Assembly (NCBI GenBank): GCA_031291725.1
Contig: JARLIM010000034.1
Coordinates: 62,001 to 126,000, forward strand
Source: Acetobacteraceae bacterium
Lineage (GTDB): Bacteria; Pseudomonadota; Alphaproteobacteria; Acetobacterales; Acetobacteraceae
Length of the DNA stretch: 64,000 nt
Direction of reading: 5' to 3'
Shown here one piece after another: positions 38,144-46,629 of the stretch (its first letter is position 1; the number at the start of each line of letters is the position of its first letter). The notes below the pieces were generated by a model. That model was given only the letters and a program-made list of their open reading frames with translations. It searched no databases and had not been told where the DNA came from. The position numbers and the translations under genes are program-made.

Positions 38144-40465
38144 ATGACAATGAAAACCGGGATGCGGGTGCCGGAAATGCAGGATATGCCTGTTTTTCTG
38201 CCGCACACCGCGCATTGGGGCGTGTTTTCGGCGCGGATGCACAACGGCCTGCTGGAGGTGCGTCCGCATCCGGGCGACCCCGATCCCAACCACATTCTCG
38301 ACAATTTCCCCACCGCCCTGCGCCACCGCGCCCGCATCGCGCAGCCAATGGTCCGACGTGGCTGGCTGGAGCATGGGCCGGGGCCGGATGGGCGGCGTGG
38401 ACGCGATGAATTCGTGCCCTTGTCCTGGGATGCGGCGCTCGATCTGCTCGGCGCGGAACTGGCGCGGGTGCGCGATGCGCATGGGCCGGGGGCGGTGTTT
38501 GGCGGCTCCTATGGCTGGTCGAGCGCCGGGCGGTTTCACCATGCGCAGAGCCAGGTGCATCGCTTTCTGAACACGTCGCTCGGCGGCTATGTGCGCTCGG
38601 TCAATTCCTACAGCTCGGGTGCCTCCTCGGTGCTGCTGCCGCATATTCTGGGGGAATATGAGGATCTGACGAAGGGCAACGTCTCCTGGGCGCAGATCGA
38701 GGCGCACAGCGACATCGTGCTGGCGTTCGGCGGCATGGCGCTGAAGAACAGCATGGTCGCCGGTGGCAGCGTCAGCCAGCATATCGAGCGCGGCGCGATG
38801 GCGCGGGCGCATCGGCGCGGCTGCGAATTCGTCCTCGTCGGCCCGCTGCGCGAGGATTTGCCGACAGAGGCCGGGGCGGAGTGGCTCAGCACCGTGCCCG
38901 GCACCGACACCGCGCTGATGCTGGCCCTGCTGCACACGTTGGTGCTGGAAGGCTTGCAGGATCAGGATTTCCTCGATCGCTGCACCGTCGGCTGGCCGGT
39001 CTTCGCGCAATATCTGCTGGGCGAGACGGACGGTCAGCCGAAAAATGCCGCCTGGGCCGCACCGATTTGCGGTGTCGCGGCCGAGGCGATCATCGCCTTG
39101 GCGCGGCGTCTGGCGGGGCGGCGCGCCTTGATCGTCGTCGCCCACTCGCTGCAACGCGCCGAGCATGGCGAGCAGCCGGTGTGGATGGCGGCGGTGCTGG
39201 CGGCGGCCCTGGGGCAGTTGGGGCTGCCGGGCGGTGGCTATGCCTATGCGCTCGGGGCGATTGCCTATTACGGACGCCGGGCCAATGCGGTGCCGATTCC
39301 CACCCTGCCGCAGGGCCGCAACACTGTGCGCGACTTCATCCCCGTCGCACGGATTGCCGACATGCTGCTGCATCCCGGCACCGCCTATCGCTATAACGGG
39401 CAGACGCGGACCTACCCGGACATCAAGCTGGTCTATTGGGCGGGCGGCAATCCGTTCCATCATCACCAGGATCTCAACCGCCTGCGCCGCGCCTTTGCGC
39501 AGGTGGACACGCTGGTGGTGCATGAACTCGGCTGGACGGCCACCGCACGCCATGCCGACATCGTGCTGCCCTGCACCATGTCGCTCGAACGCGAAGACAT
39601 TGGCGGCTCGTCGCATGATCCGCTGCTGGTGCCGATGCACAAGCTGGCCGAGCCTTTTGGCCAAGCGCGCGACGATTACGACATCTTCGCTGGTCTGGCC
39701 GAACGCCTCGGCACCCAGGCCGCCTTCACCGAAGGCCGCACGTCGCAGCAATGGTTGCGCCACATGTATCGGCGCACCCAGACCGCTCTGGCCGATATGG
39801 GGCTGCCTGCCCCCGACTATGACGCCTTCTGGCACAGCGAGGGCCTCACCCTGCCGCAATCGCCGGATGATGGCGGGCAGTTGCGGCGGTTCCGTGCCGA
39901 TCCGGTGGCGCATAAACTGCCCACGCCCAGCGGCAAGGTGGAAATCGTCTCGGCCACCATCGCGGGCTTTGGCGATGCCGATTGTCCGGCGCATCCGGTC
40001 TGGCTGGAGCCGACCGAGCCGCCATCGGCCGCCACGCCGCTGATCCTGGTCGCCAACCAGCCCGCCACCCGCCTGCACAGCCAACTCGATTTCGGCGGCC
40101 ACAGCACCGCCTCCAAACAGCGCGGCCGGGAAGTGGCGTCGATGCATCCACAGGATGCGGCGGCGCGTGGGATCGGGCAGGGCGATATCATCCGGCTGTT
40201 CAACCCGCGCGGGGCGTGTCTGGCGGCGGTGCGGATCACCGATGGCGTGCGGGCGGGGGTGGTGCAGCTGCCCACCGGGGCGTGGTACGACCCGGAAGAT
40301 CCGGCGGAAGAGATGCCGATGTGTGTGCACGGCAATCCGAACGTGCTCACCCGCGATATCGGCACGTCATCATTGGCGCAGGGCTGCACCGGACAGTTGA
40401 CGGTGGTGCAGGTGGAGCGCTTCACGGGCAATCTGCCACCGATCAAGGCATTCGATCCGCCATAG
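38144..40465 (+). CDS. bisC: Molybdopterin oxidoreductase, biotin/TMAO sulfoxide reductase type
   Basis: This 773-residue bis-MGD enzyme of the DMSO reductase family is most like BisC. The N-terminus HTAHWGVFSARMHNG and RHRARIAQPMVRRGWLEHG are typical, with no N-terminal Fe-S cysteines. The molybdenum-ligand region GGSYGWSSAGRFHHAQSQ near residue 120 carries the Ser ligand. The C-terminal cap (ANQPATRLHSQLDFGGHS near 630) is also conserved. No Tat signal is visible, so it should be cytoplasmic, reducing biotin sulfoxide, methionine sulfoxide or a similar S-oxide. The start is uncertain: ATG 38144 or 38150. Stands alone with no cytochrome partner. Confidence 0.82.
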   Translation: MTMKTGMRVPEMQDMPVFLPHTAHWGVFSARMHNGLLEVRPHPGDPDPNHILDNFPTALRHRARIAQPMVRRGWLEHGPGPDGRRGRDEFVPLSWDAALDLLGAELARVRDAHGPGAVFGGSYGWSSAGRFHHAQSQVHRFLNTSLGGYVRSVNSYSSGASSVLLPHILGEYEDLTKGNVSWAQIEAHSDIVLAFGGMALKNSMVAGGSVSQHIERGAMARAHRRGCEFVLVGPLREDLPTEAGAEWLSTVPGTDTALMLALLHTLVLEGLQDQDFLDRCTVGWPVFAQYLLGETDGQPKNAAWAAPICGVAAEAIIALARRLAGRRALIVVAHSLQRAEHGEQPVWMAAVLAAALGQLGLPGGGYAYALGAIAYYGRRANAVPIPTLPQGRNTVRDFIPVARIADMLLHPGTAYRYNGQTRTYPDIKLVYWAGGNPFHHHQDLNRLRRAFAQVDTLVVHELGWTATARHADIVLPCTMSLEREDIGGSSHDPLLVPMHKLAEPFGQARDDYDIFAGLAERLGTQAAFTEGRTSQQWLRHMYRRTQTALADMGLPAPDYDAFWHSEGLTLPQSPDDGGQLRRFRADPVAHKLPTPSGKVEIVSATIAGFGDADCPAHPVWLEPTEPPSAATPLILVANQPATRLHSQLDFGGHSTASKQRGREVASMHPQDAAARGIGQGDIIRLFNPRGACLAAVRITDGVRAGVVQLPTGAWYDPEDPAEEMPMCVHGNPNVLTRDIGTSSLAQGCTGQLTVVQVERFTGNLPPIKAFDPP

Positions 40466-40521
40466 GCTGCGCGTGCCATGACGGTCGGTGCGGTCGGGTG
40501 TCAGCCCAAAATCGTCACTGT

Positions 40522-41742
40522 CTAATTGCAATGCGCCTGGATCATCGTGCGCACGCGCGGATAGATCTCGCTCTGCCAACGCCGCCCGTTGAACACGCCA
40601 TAATGGCCGACGCCGGTTTGCAGATGATAGCGCTTCATCGAGGGGCGCAGCGCGACGCACAGATCAAGCGCTGCCATCGTCTGGCCGATGGAGCAGATAT
40701 CGTCCAACTCGCCCTCCACGGCGAACAGCGCCGTGCGGCGGATGGCGGAGGGGTCAACCTTCTGGCCGCGCCACTGCAGCCTGCCCATCGGCAGGTCATG
40801 GGTTTGGAAGACCTTCTCCACCGTCTCCAGATAGAATTCGGCAGGCAGATCCATCACCGCCAGATATTCATCGTAGAATTTCCGATGCGCGGCGGCCTTG
40901 TCGTCGCGGCCCTGCACCAGATTCTCGTGATGCTCCAGATGCGCCCGGATATGGCGATCCATGTTCATCGCGATGAAGGCGGTCAGCTGCATAAATCCCG
41001 GATACACCGCGCGCCCCTTGCCGGCATAGGTGGCGGGCACGGTGCCGATCAGGTTCTGGCGAAACCAGGAAATCGGCTTCTCATTGGCCAGATCGTTGAC
41101 CTTGGTCGGGTTGATCCGCGTGTCGATGGGGCCTGCCATCAGCGTCATCGTGCGCGGTTGAAACGCGCTGCCGGATTGCGCGAGCAACGCCACGGCGGCC
41201 AAAACGGGCACAGCGGGCTGACACACCGCCAGCACATGCGCATTCGGCCCCAGCGTCTCGATAAAGCGCATGATGTGGGCGATGCAGTCATCCAGATCGA
41301 AACTGCCCGCCTCCAGCGGAATGTCGCGCGCATTGTGCCAGTCGGTGATGTAGACGTCGTTATCCGGCAGCAACACCCGCACCGTGCCACGCAACAACGT
41401 TGCGAAATGGCCGGACATCGGGGCCACGACCAGGATTTTCGGCTGGCCCTCCACACCCTCCTTGGCAAAACGCCGCAAGGTGCAGAACGGCGTTTGCGCA
41501 ATCACCTCCTCATGCACATCAACCGTGCGATTGCCATAGGCGGAGGAGGTGATGTTGTAGGGCGGGCAGGCATGGGTGATGCCGCCGGTGGCGATCATCT
41601 CACAGGTGGCGGCCAGTTGGTCCAGCGGGTAAGGCCGGGGTTGGCTTGGCCAGACGGTGTGCAACCACGACCCGGTGATGCGGGACAGCAGTTTCGCCTG
41701 ACGGGCCAAAGCGGCCTGGGCCTCGAAGACCTGATAGATCAT
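40522..41742 (-). CDS. phaZ: Intracellular polyhydroxyalkanoate depolymerase
   Basis: This 406-residue protein matches intracellular PHB depolymerases of the PhaZ1 type. The active-site Cys lies in LAVCQPAVPVLAAVALLA near residue 180, where Cys replaces the Ser of lipases. It also has VYITDWHNARDIPL near 130 and the His motif TGVGHYGVFNGRRWQ near 380. It mobilises stored PHB granules. It is convergent with bisC (56 nt apart) and divergent from the GST-like gene. The window has no PHB synthase, so storage polymer must be made by genes elsewhere. Confidence 0.88.
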   Translation of the reverse strand: MIYQVFEAQAALARQAKLLSRITGSWLHTVWPSQPRPYPLDQLAATCEMIATGGITHACPPYNITSSAYGNRTVDVHEEVIAQTPFCTLRRFAKEGVEGQPKILVVAPMSGHFATLLRGTVRVLLPDNDVYITDWHNARDIPLEAGSFDLDDCIAHIMRFIETLGPNAHVLAVCQPAVPVLAAVALLAQSGSAFQPRTMTLMAGPIDTRINPTKVNDLANEKPISWFRQNLIGTVPATYAGKGRAVYPGFMQLTAFIAMNMDRHIRAHLEHHENLVQGRDDKAAAHRKFYDEYLAVMDLPAEFYLETVEKVFQTHDLPMGRLQWRGQKVDPSAIRRTALFAVEGELDDICSIGQTMAALDLCVALRPSMKRYHLQTGVGHYGVFNGRRWQSEIYPRVRTMIQAHCN

Positions 41743-41832
41743 GCGCGGGCTTTCTCTGCGATTGCATTCAAGACGCTACTGCATCACCGTGTTGCAGTGC
41801 GATAGTTTTGACAACAGCAGGACAGCGCAAAA

Positions 41833-42519
41833 ATGACCGATTCCGGAACTTCCTCAGCCGCCGCCGCTGAGACGGTGCTGATGATCAGCAGCAAAAACTA
41901 CTCCTCCTGGTCGCTGCGCGGCTGGCTGCTGGTGCGGATGTCGGGCTTGCCGTTCCGCGAACAGCAGGTGGACCCGAACGACCCGGTGGCGCGCAATGAA
42001 TTGCTGCTGCGCTCGTCGTCGATCCGCATTCCCTGTCTGATCCATGACGGGCTGCCGATCTGGGACACGCTGGCGATTGCCGAATATCTCAATGAAATAC
42101 GTCCGCGTGCGGGCATGTTCCCCAAGGATCGCGCCGCCCGCGCCCGATGCCGCTCGATTTCCGGCGAGATGCATTCCGGCTTCGAGGCGCTGCGCTCCAC
42201 ATTGCCGATGAATCTGCGCATGCGCCGCGATCATTTCCCGCTCTGGTCGGCGGTGCGCGCCGATATCGCCCGCATCGAGGAAATCTGGCGCGAATGCCTC
42301 ACCGTCTCCGGCGGCCCCTGGCTGTTCGGCGAAAAGCGCAGCGTGGCCGATGTGATGTATGCGCCGGTCTGCACGCGCTTTGTCAGCTATGGCGTCAAGC
42401 TTGACCCGCTGAGCGCCGCATATTGCGCCACCACGCTCGCCCATCCCGACATGCTGCGCTGGGCGGAGGGGGCCGCGGCGGAGACGGAGGCTTTCACCGA
42501 ATTGGAGGTGGAGTTCTGA
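41833..42519 (+). CDS. Glutathione S-transferase-like protein
   Basis: This 228-residue protein has an N-terminal thioredoxin-like domain with SSKNYSSWSLRGWLLVRMSGLPF, a Ser-type GST active-site pattern, and VPCL-like cis-Pro context (IRIPCLIHDG). It continues with IWDTLAIAEYLNE. The helical C-terminal domain includes WLFGEKRSVADVMYAPV. No partner gene is evident. Such proteins are common in proteobacteria and often uncharacterised. The first 14 residues (Ser/Ala-rich) may be untranslated if a later start is used. Confidence 0.78.
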   Translation: MTDSGTSSAAAAETVLMISSKNYSSWSLRGWLLVRMSGLPFREQQVDPNDPVARNELLLRSSSIRIPCLIHDGLPIWDTLAIAEYLNEIRPRAGMFPKDRAARARCRSISGEMHSGFEALRSTLPMNLRMRRDHFPLWSAVRADIARIEEIWRECLTVSGGPWLFGEKRSVADVMYAPVCTRFVSYGVKLDPLSAAYCATTLAHPDMLRWAEGAAAETEAFTELEVEF

Positions 42520-42646
42520 TCGCACCGGCAGGCACCGTGCATTGGGGGGCAGTCACCGCAGTGTGATGGGTGCGATTGACAAACTATCGCAGAATTTTCC
42601 GATCAATCGGGCTATCGTTCCAACCTGACACCTGGACGGAACATGC

Positions 42647-43744
42647 ATGCCGGTCGGCCAGACCGTCTTCCCGCGTCCCAGCTGCGTATTGTCTCGGCGT
42701 GGAGTGCTCGCCGGTGCGGTGGCGTCGTTGGGTTTGGCGGGGGAAGCTGCCGCGGAGCCGATGGCACCGCCGACGGATGTCGGGCAATGGCACTCCTTCC
42801 GGGATCGTTTCATCCAATCCAATGGCCGCGTGCTCGACACCGCCAATGGCGGCATTTCGCATTCCGAAGGGCAGGGCTGGGGCATGCTGTTCGCCGCCCG
42901 CTTCGATGATCGTGAGAGCTTTGTCCGCATCAGCGATTGGCGCCGCCGCGTGCTCAAACGTGGCACCGATGCGCTGCATGCCTGGCGATGCCGGGCCGGG
43001 CCGGATGAGGTGGTCGATGACTACAACAACGCCACTGACGGCGATCTGTTGATCGCCTGGGGGCTGCTGGAGGCGGCCGCCCGTTGGCAGGATGCGGCAT
43101 TGTTTGCCGAGGGGCGGGCCTTGGCGCAGGATATTCTGCGACTGCTGGTGCGTGCGCCCGGTGGGCGGACGCTGTTGGTGCCAGGGCTGCGCGGCTTCGA
43201 GCATCCGACCTATGTGGTGGTCAATCCGTCCTATTACATCTTTCCGGCCTTCCCGGTGCTGGCCGACGCGGTGCCGGACCCGGCCTGGGTGCAGATTGCA
43301 GCCCATGGCATCGCTCTGCTGCGCACCGGCCGTTTCGGGCGTTGGCAATTGCCGCCGGATTGGTTGGCGGTGACGGGGCGCACACAATTGCCGCGTCCCG
43401 CCCCCGGTTGGCCGACGCGGTTCTCCTACGATGCCGTGCGCGTGCCGCTCTACATGGCCTGGGCGGGATTGGCGCATGAGCCGGCGGTGGTGGCGGCGGC
43501 ACGGATGTGGGGCAGACCGGCCTCGGCCATCATGCCGGCCTGGGTGGATCTGATGAGCGGTCAAAGTGCTGACTATCCCGCCCCCACCGGCATCCGCGCC
43601 ATTGCGCATCTGGCCATAGCGGCGTCATCCGGTCAGGGTGGACCTGCTCAGATGCCAGATGTGGCCGAGGCCGATGACTATTATTCCGCCGCGCTGACGC
43701 TGCTCTCCCGGCTGGCGTGGCGTGATGTGGGAATGCCCGCATGA
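42647..43744 (+). CDS. Secreted family-8 glucanase, second paralogue
   Basis: This 365-residue GH8 enzyme is related to the one at 32304. Shared blocks are NGGISHSEGQGWGML near residue 65 (general acid Glu), DALHAWR, NNATDGDLLIAWGLL near 125 (Asp base) and NPSYYIFPAFPVL. The leader has a twin-arginine Tat-like motif (SRRGVLAGAVASLG). Length equals BcsZ. Its stop overlaps the start of the DUF2939 gene (ATGA), so both are co-translated. Probable substrate is beta-1,4-glucan in the periplasm or outside. Confidence 0.87.
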   Translation: MPVGQTVFPRPSCVLSRRGVLAGAVASLGLAGEAAAEPMAPPTDVGQWHSFRDRFIQSNGRVLDTANGGISHSEGQGWGMLFAARFDDRESFVRISDWRRRVLKRGTDALHAWRCRAGPDEVVDDYNNATDGDLLIAWGLLEAAARWQDAALFAEGRALAQDILRLLVRAPGGRTLLVPGLRGFEHPTYVVVNPSYYIFPAFPVLADAVPDPAWVQIAAHGIALLRTGRFGRWQLPPDWLAVTGRTQLPRPAPGWPTRFSYDAVRVPLYMAWAGLAHEPAVVAAARMWGRPASAIMPAWVDLMSGQSADYPAPTGIRAIAHLAIAASSGQGGPAQMPDVAEADDYYSAALTLLSRLAWRDVGMPA

Positions 43745-44388
43745 ACGGATTGCCCATGCTGCCGCGCGATGACGATCCCGACCGGATTTGGGACGAGATC
43801 TATCGCCCCGGCATCGCCCCGCTGCCGCCCACGCCGCTCTCGCGCCAGCAGAAGCGCAGCCGGAAGATCGCGCTCGGCGTGGTGGGCGCCTGTATGTCGA
43901 TGGCGGCGCTGCTGGCCGGGGGCACGGCGTTGCTCGTCGGCTCGGTGTTTCATCTCTACACCGCCATCGAACAGCGCGATGGGGCGTATCTGGAGCGTCA
44001 TGTCGATTGGGCGCGTCTGCAACCGGCATTGCGGGCGGATCTGCAACGCCTCGCCGCAGAGGGGCAGGGCGATGGTCCCACCAGCGATGCCTATCTGCGC
44101 GGCTTGATCGACACCACCAGCAATGCCGGACGGCAGCCGGATCGTCTGGCCGATATGCTCGCCGCCCGTGAACGCTGGCAGGCCAATTACGGCCCGATCC
44201 ATCCCGGTCTGCGCGACATCGTCGAGTCGGTGCATCTGCTGGCCGGGCTGGAATTCCAACTCGATCTGATCGCCGATCCCTACACGGTGGTCTCCGGTGT
44301 CAGCCTGTGCGTGCGTCCATCGACGCAATCAGGGCCTGGGATGCGCCTGATCACGCTGGGTTGGCCGGAGAGCGGACGGCATTGCTAA
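43741..44388 (+). CDS. DUF2939-like membrane-anchored protein
   Basis: This 215-residue protein has a cytoplasmic, Pro-rich N-terminus, one membrane segment near 45-70 (IALGVVGACMSMAALLAGGTALLVG) and an outside domain opening with LYTAIEQRDGAYLERHVDWARLQPALRADL. That pattern resembles DUF2939. The function of that family is unknown. It overlaps the GH8 gene, so it may anchor or modulate the glucanase or sense its product. It ends in a 4-nt tail-to-tail overlap with the next gene on the other strand. Confidence 0.65.
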   Translation: MNGLPMLPRDDDPDRIWDEIYRPGIAPLPPTPLSRQQKRSRKIALGVVGACMSMAALLAGGTALLVGSVFHLYTAIEQRDGAYLERHVDWARLQPALRADLQRLAAEGQGDGPTSDAYLRGLIDTTSNAGRQPDRLADMLAARERWQANYGPIHPGLRDIVESVHLLAGLEFQLDLIADPYTVVSGVSLCVRPSTQSGPGMRLITLGWPESGRHC

Positions 44389-46409
44389 CCGGCTTGCGGC
44401 GTCTGCTCCAGCATCCAGGCGATGGCGGCGGCTTGGGGCATTGGCGGGGCGATGAAATAGCCTTGGGCGGCATCACATCCGGCCGCCCGCACGAAATCCA
44501 TCTGCTCGGCGGTCTCCACCCCCTCCGCCACGGCAGCGATTCCCAGCCCGTGTGCCAGACCGATCACGCCGCGCACAATCGCCTCCGCGCGCGGGTTGCT
44601 GCCGATGCCCGCGATGAAGGGGCGGGCGATCTTCAGGCCGTCGAGCGCGAACAGATGCAGGCTCGATAGGCTGGCGAAGCCGGTGCCGAAATTGTCGAGA
44701 TCGATCTGACAGCCGCGCGCCCGCAGCGATTGCAGGGCCTCCAACGCCTCGGCATCGCTGGCGGCGATCATGTCCTCGCCCAATTCGATCACCAAACGCG
44801 ACACCGCAAGCCCGGCTGCCGCCAAGGCGGCTTCCAGCGACGGCATCACCTCCGGCATGGCCAGTTCAGCCGGGGCAAGATTGACGGATAGGCCAGGGCG
44901 TGGGGCGGTGGGCGGCAGGGTTGCGTCCATCTCGGCCAGCACGCCGAAGGCGGCGTTGCGCACTTCGGCCGAAACACGCGGCAATTTGCCCATCGCTTCG
45001 GCAATCGGCAAAAATTCGCCGGGCGAGACCTGTCCCAGCGTGGGGTGCCGCCAGCGGGCCAGCACCTCGAAGCGCAACGGCGTGGCGTCGGCGCAGGCGA
45101 TGATCGGTTGCAGCCAGGGCTCCAAGCCGCGCAGATCGTCATGTGCCAACGCCTCCAACACGGCCTCGCGCCGGGCTTGGGCTGCGGTTTCCTCGTTGTG
45201 GAAGCCCTGCACCGAGCCTTTGCGAATGCGCTTGGCGTCGCGCAGGGCCACGTCGGCCATCCGCATCAGCTCACTGCGTTGCGCGCTGTCTTGCGGTGCA
45301 AGGGCAGTGCCCGCGCTGGCGGTGAAATGCAGCAATTGATCGCCGAAGGGCAGCGGGCGTGTCAGGAGTTCCGACAGGCGTGCGGCTTCATGCGCCAAGC
45401 TTGCGTGGCCGCCGATCAGGCGAGGGAGGGCGACAGCGAAGGAATCCGAGCCCAGACGCCCCACCAACGCGCCCGATCCTGTCGCCTGCCGCAATCGCCG
45501 CGCCACCGCGTGCAGCGCCGCATCGCCCGCCGCGTCGCCATTGGCCCGATTGAGGCCACGAAAATTGTCGAGATCGAAACGGATCAGCCCAACGCCTTGG
45601 GCCGGGCCAGCCTGTGTCAGCATCGCCGCCAATCGGGCGGAGAACGCACCACGGTTCAGCGCGCCGGTCAGCGCATCGCGGGCGGCGAGCCATTCCAGTA
45701 ACACCACGCTGCGGCGCTGCTTTGCTTCGAACGGCAGGAACACCAGGGCGATCACCAACGCCAGCACCAACATGCTCGCGCCGGACCACACGCTGTGCCG
45801 TTGCAACGCATCCGCGCGCTGATGGGCCAATCGCTCGAACAACACCGCCGCTTCGGTCAGTCTTGGCGCGGTCTGCTCCGTGATTTCACGCCGCATATCG
45901 CTCAACAGCGTCGCGGCATCCTCGGGCGGGGCAGGGCTTGCGAGCCGCCGGGCGAGGGCGATCAGATCGCGCATGCGGGCGCTGAGCGTATAGCCTTGGC
46001 CGGCGAACATGTCGTGCAACGCAGGCGGTGCGTCGGCGTCATTGGCGGTTTTCTGCAACAGCGTCTGAGCGCGGGCGAGCCCGTCAATGGTGGCGAGATA
46101 GGCGGCGGCGTTCTCGGGCGATGTCGGGTCTTGATCGAGCAGGTTGAGGATCAATCCGGGCTGCGCTGCCGCCTGGGCGGCCACCTGCGCGGTCCGCGCC
46201 ACGCTGCCTTCTTCGCGATACACGAGGGAGACGTTGAGCAATCCGGCCAGGATGAACAAGCCAAGGGCGGCAAACTCGTATTGCCGCAGACGCAGCGATG
46301 CGCGCGCGGTGGCGCTGTTGCCGGTCAGGCTCTCGGCGCGCAACGCGGAGACACCCGGCCAACTCAGCAGGCGCAATCTGTGCATCAAACCCGTCGCAGT
46401 GTCTGCCAT
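44385..46409 (-). CDS. Membrane GGDEF-EAL protein with degenerate active sites
   Basis: This protein has about 674 residues, with two membrane segments (near 50-65 and 235-255) enclosing a 170-residue helical sensor. A GGDEF domain follows in which the signature reads GSDSF and no RxxD inhibitory site is visible, so diguanylate cyclase activity is unlikely. The EAL domain reads EVL for EAL, LDNFGTG for DDFGTG and LKIARPF for LKIDRSF, losing metal-binding and catalytic aspartates. The Glu in AEGVET and QGYF are kept. Like LapD, it may bind c-di-GMP or partner proteins without turnover. ATG 46409 has GGGGA upstream; the frame also extends to a GTG at 46496. Confidence 0.8.
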   Translation of the reverse strand: MADTATGLMHRLRLLSWPGVSALRAESLTGNSATARASLRLRQYEFAALGLFILAGLLNVSLVYREEGSVARTAQVAAQAAAQPGLILNLLDQDPTSPENAAAYLATIDGLARAQTLLQKTANDADAPPALHDMFAGQGYTLSARMRDLIALARRLASPAPPEDAATLLSDMRREITEQTAPRLTEAAVLFERLAHQRADALQRHSVWSGASMLVLALVIALVFLPFEAKQRRSVVLLEWLAARDALTGALNRGAFSARLAAMLTQAGPAQGVGLIRFDLDNFRGLNRANGDAAGDAALHAVARRLRQATGSGALVGRLGSDSFAVALPRLIGGHASLAHEAARLSELLTRPLPFGDQLLHFTASAGTALAPQDSAQRSELMRMADVALRDAKRIRKGSVQGFHNEETAAQARREAVLEALAHDDLRGLEPWLQPIIACADATPLRFEVLARWRHPTLGQVSPGEFLPIAEAMGKLPRVSAEVRNAAFGVLAEMDATLPPTAPRPGLSVNLAPAELAMPEVMPSLEAALAAAGLAVSRLVIELGEDMIAASDAEALEALQSLRARGCQIDLDNFGTGFASLSSLHLFALDGLKIARPFIAGIGSNPRAEAIVRGVIGLAHGLGIAAVAEGVETAEQMDFVRAAGCDAAQGYFIAPPMPQAAAIAWMLEQTPQAG

Positions 46410-46629
46410 CTCAATCCCCAGGGCAGCGCCTCCCACCGGCAGACTAGTCGGTTGCGGCATGCATTGGAATTGGTCTGAATCAATTCCGAAAATCACTGAC
46501 GCTATCGTTAAATTTTAACGATACGTTATCCGAATATTACGATTTTCAGAAATCGGGATGGTATCCGTTCATAGTGACAAGAGCCTGGGTTGGGTGGTAA
46601 CGCTTCCGTGATTTCTGAATGGTCGGTCT
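46410..46629. promoter_or_regulatory. Divergent promoter region between the two GGDEF-type genes
   Basis: These 220 nt separate two c-di-GMP-related genes transcribed away from each other. The region holds a 21-bp palindrome (46503-46523) and a smaller inverted repeat CGATTT/AAATCG at 46540-46555. If the longer start at 46496 were used, only 133 nt would remain; both repeats would still be outside the coding frames. Confidence 0.55.
46503..46523. promoter_or_regulatory. Perfect 21-bp palindrome between divergent GGDEF genes
   Basis: TATCGTTAAA and TTTAACGATA are exact reverse complements around one central T. The site is AT-rich and centrally placed between divergent genes, which suits a dimeric repressor or activator. 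I cannot name the regulator. Confidence 0.6.
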
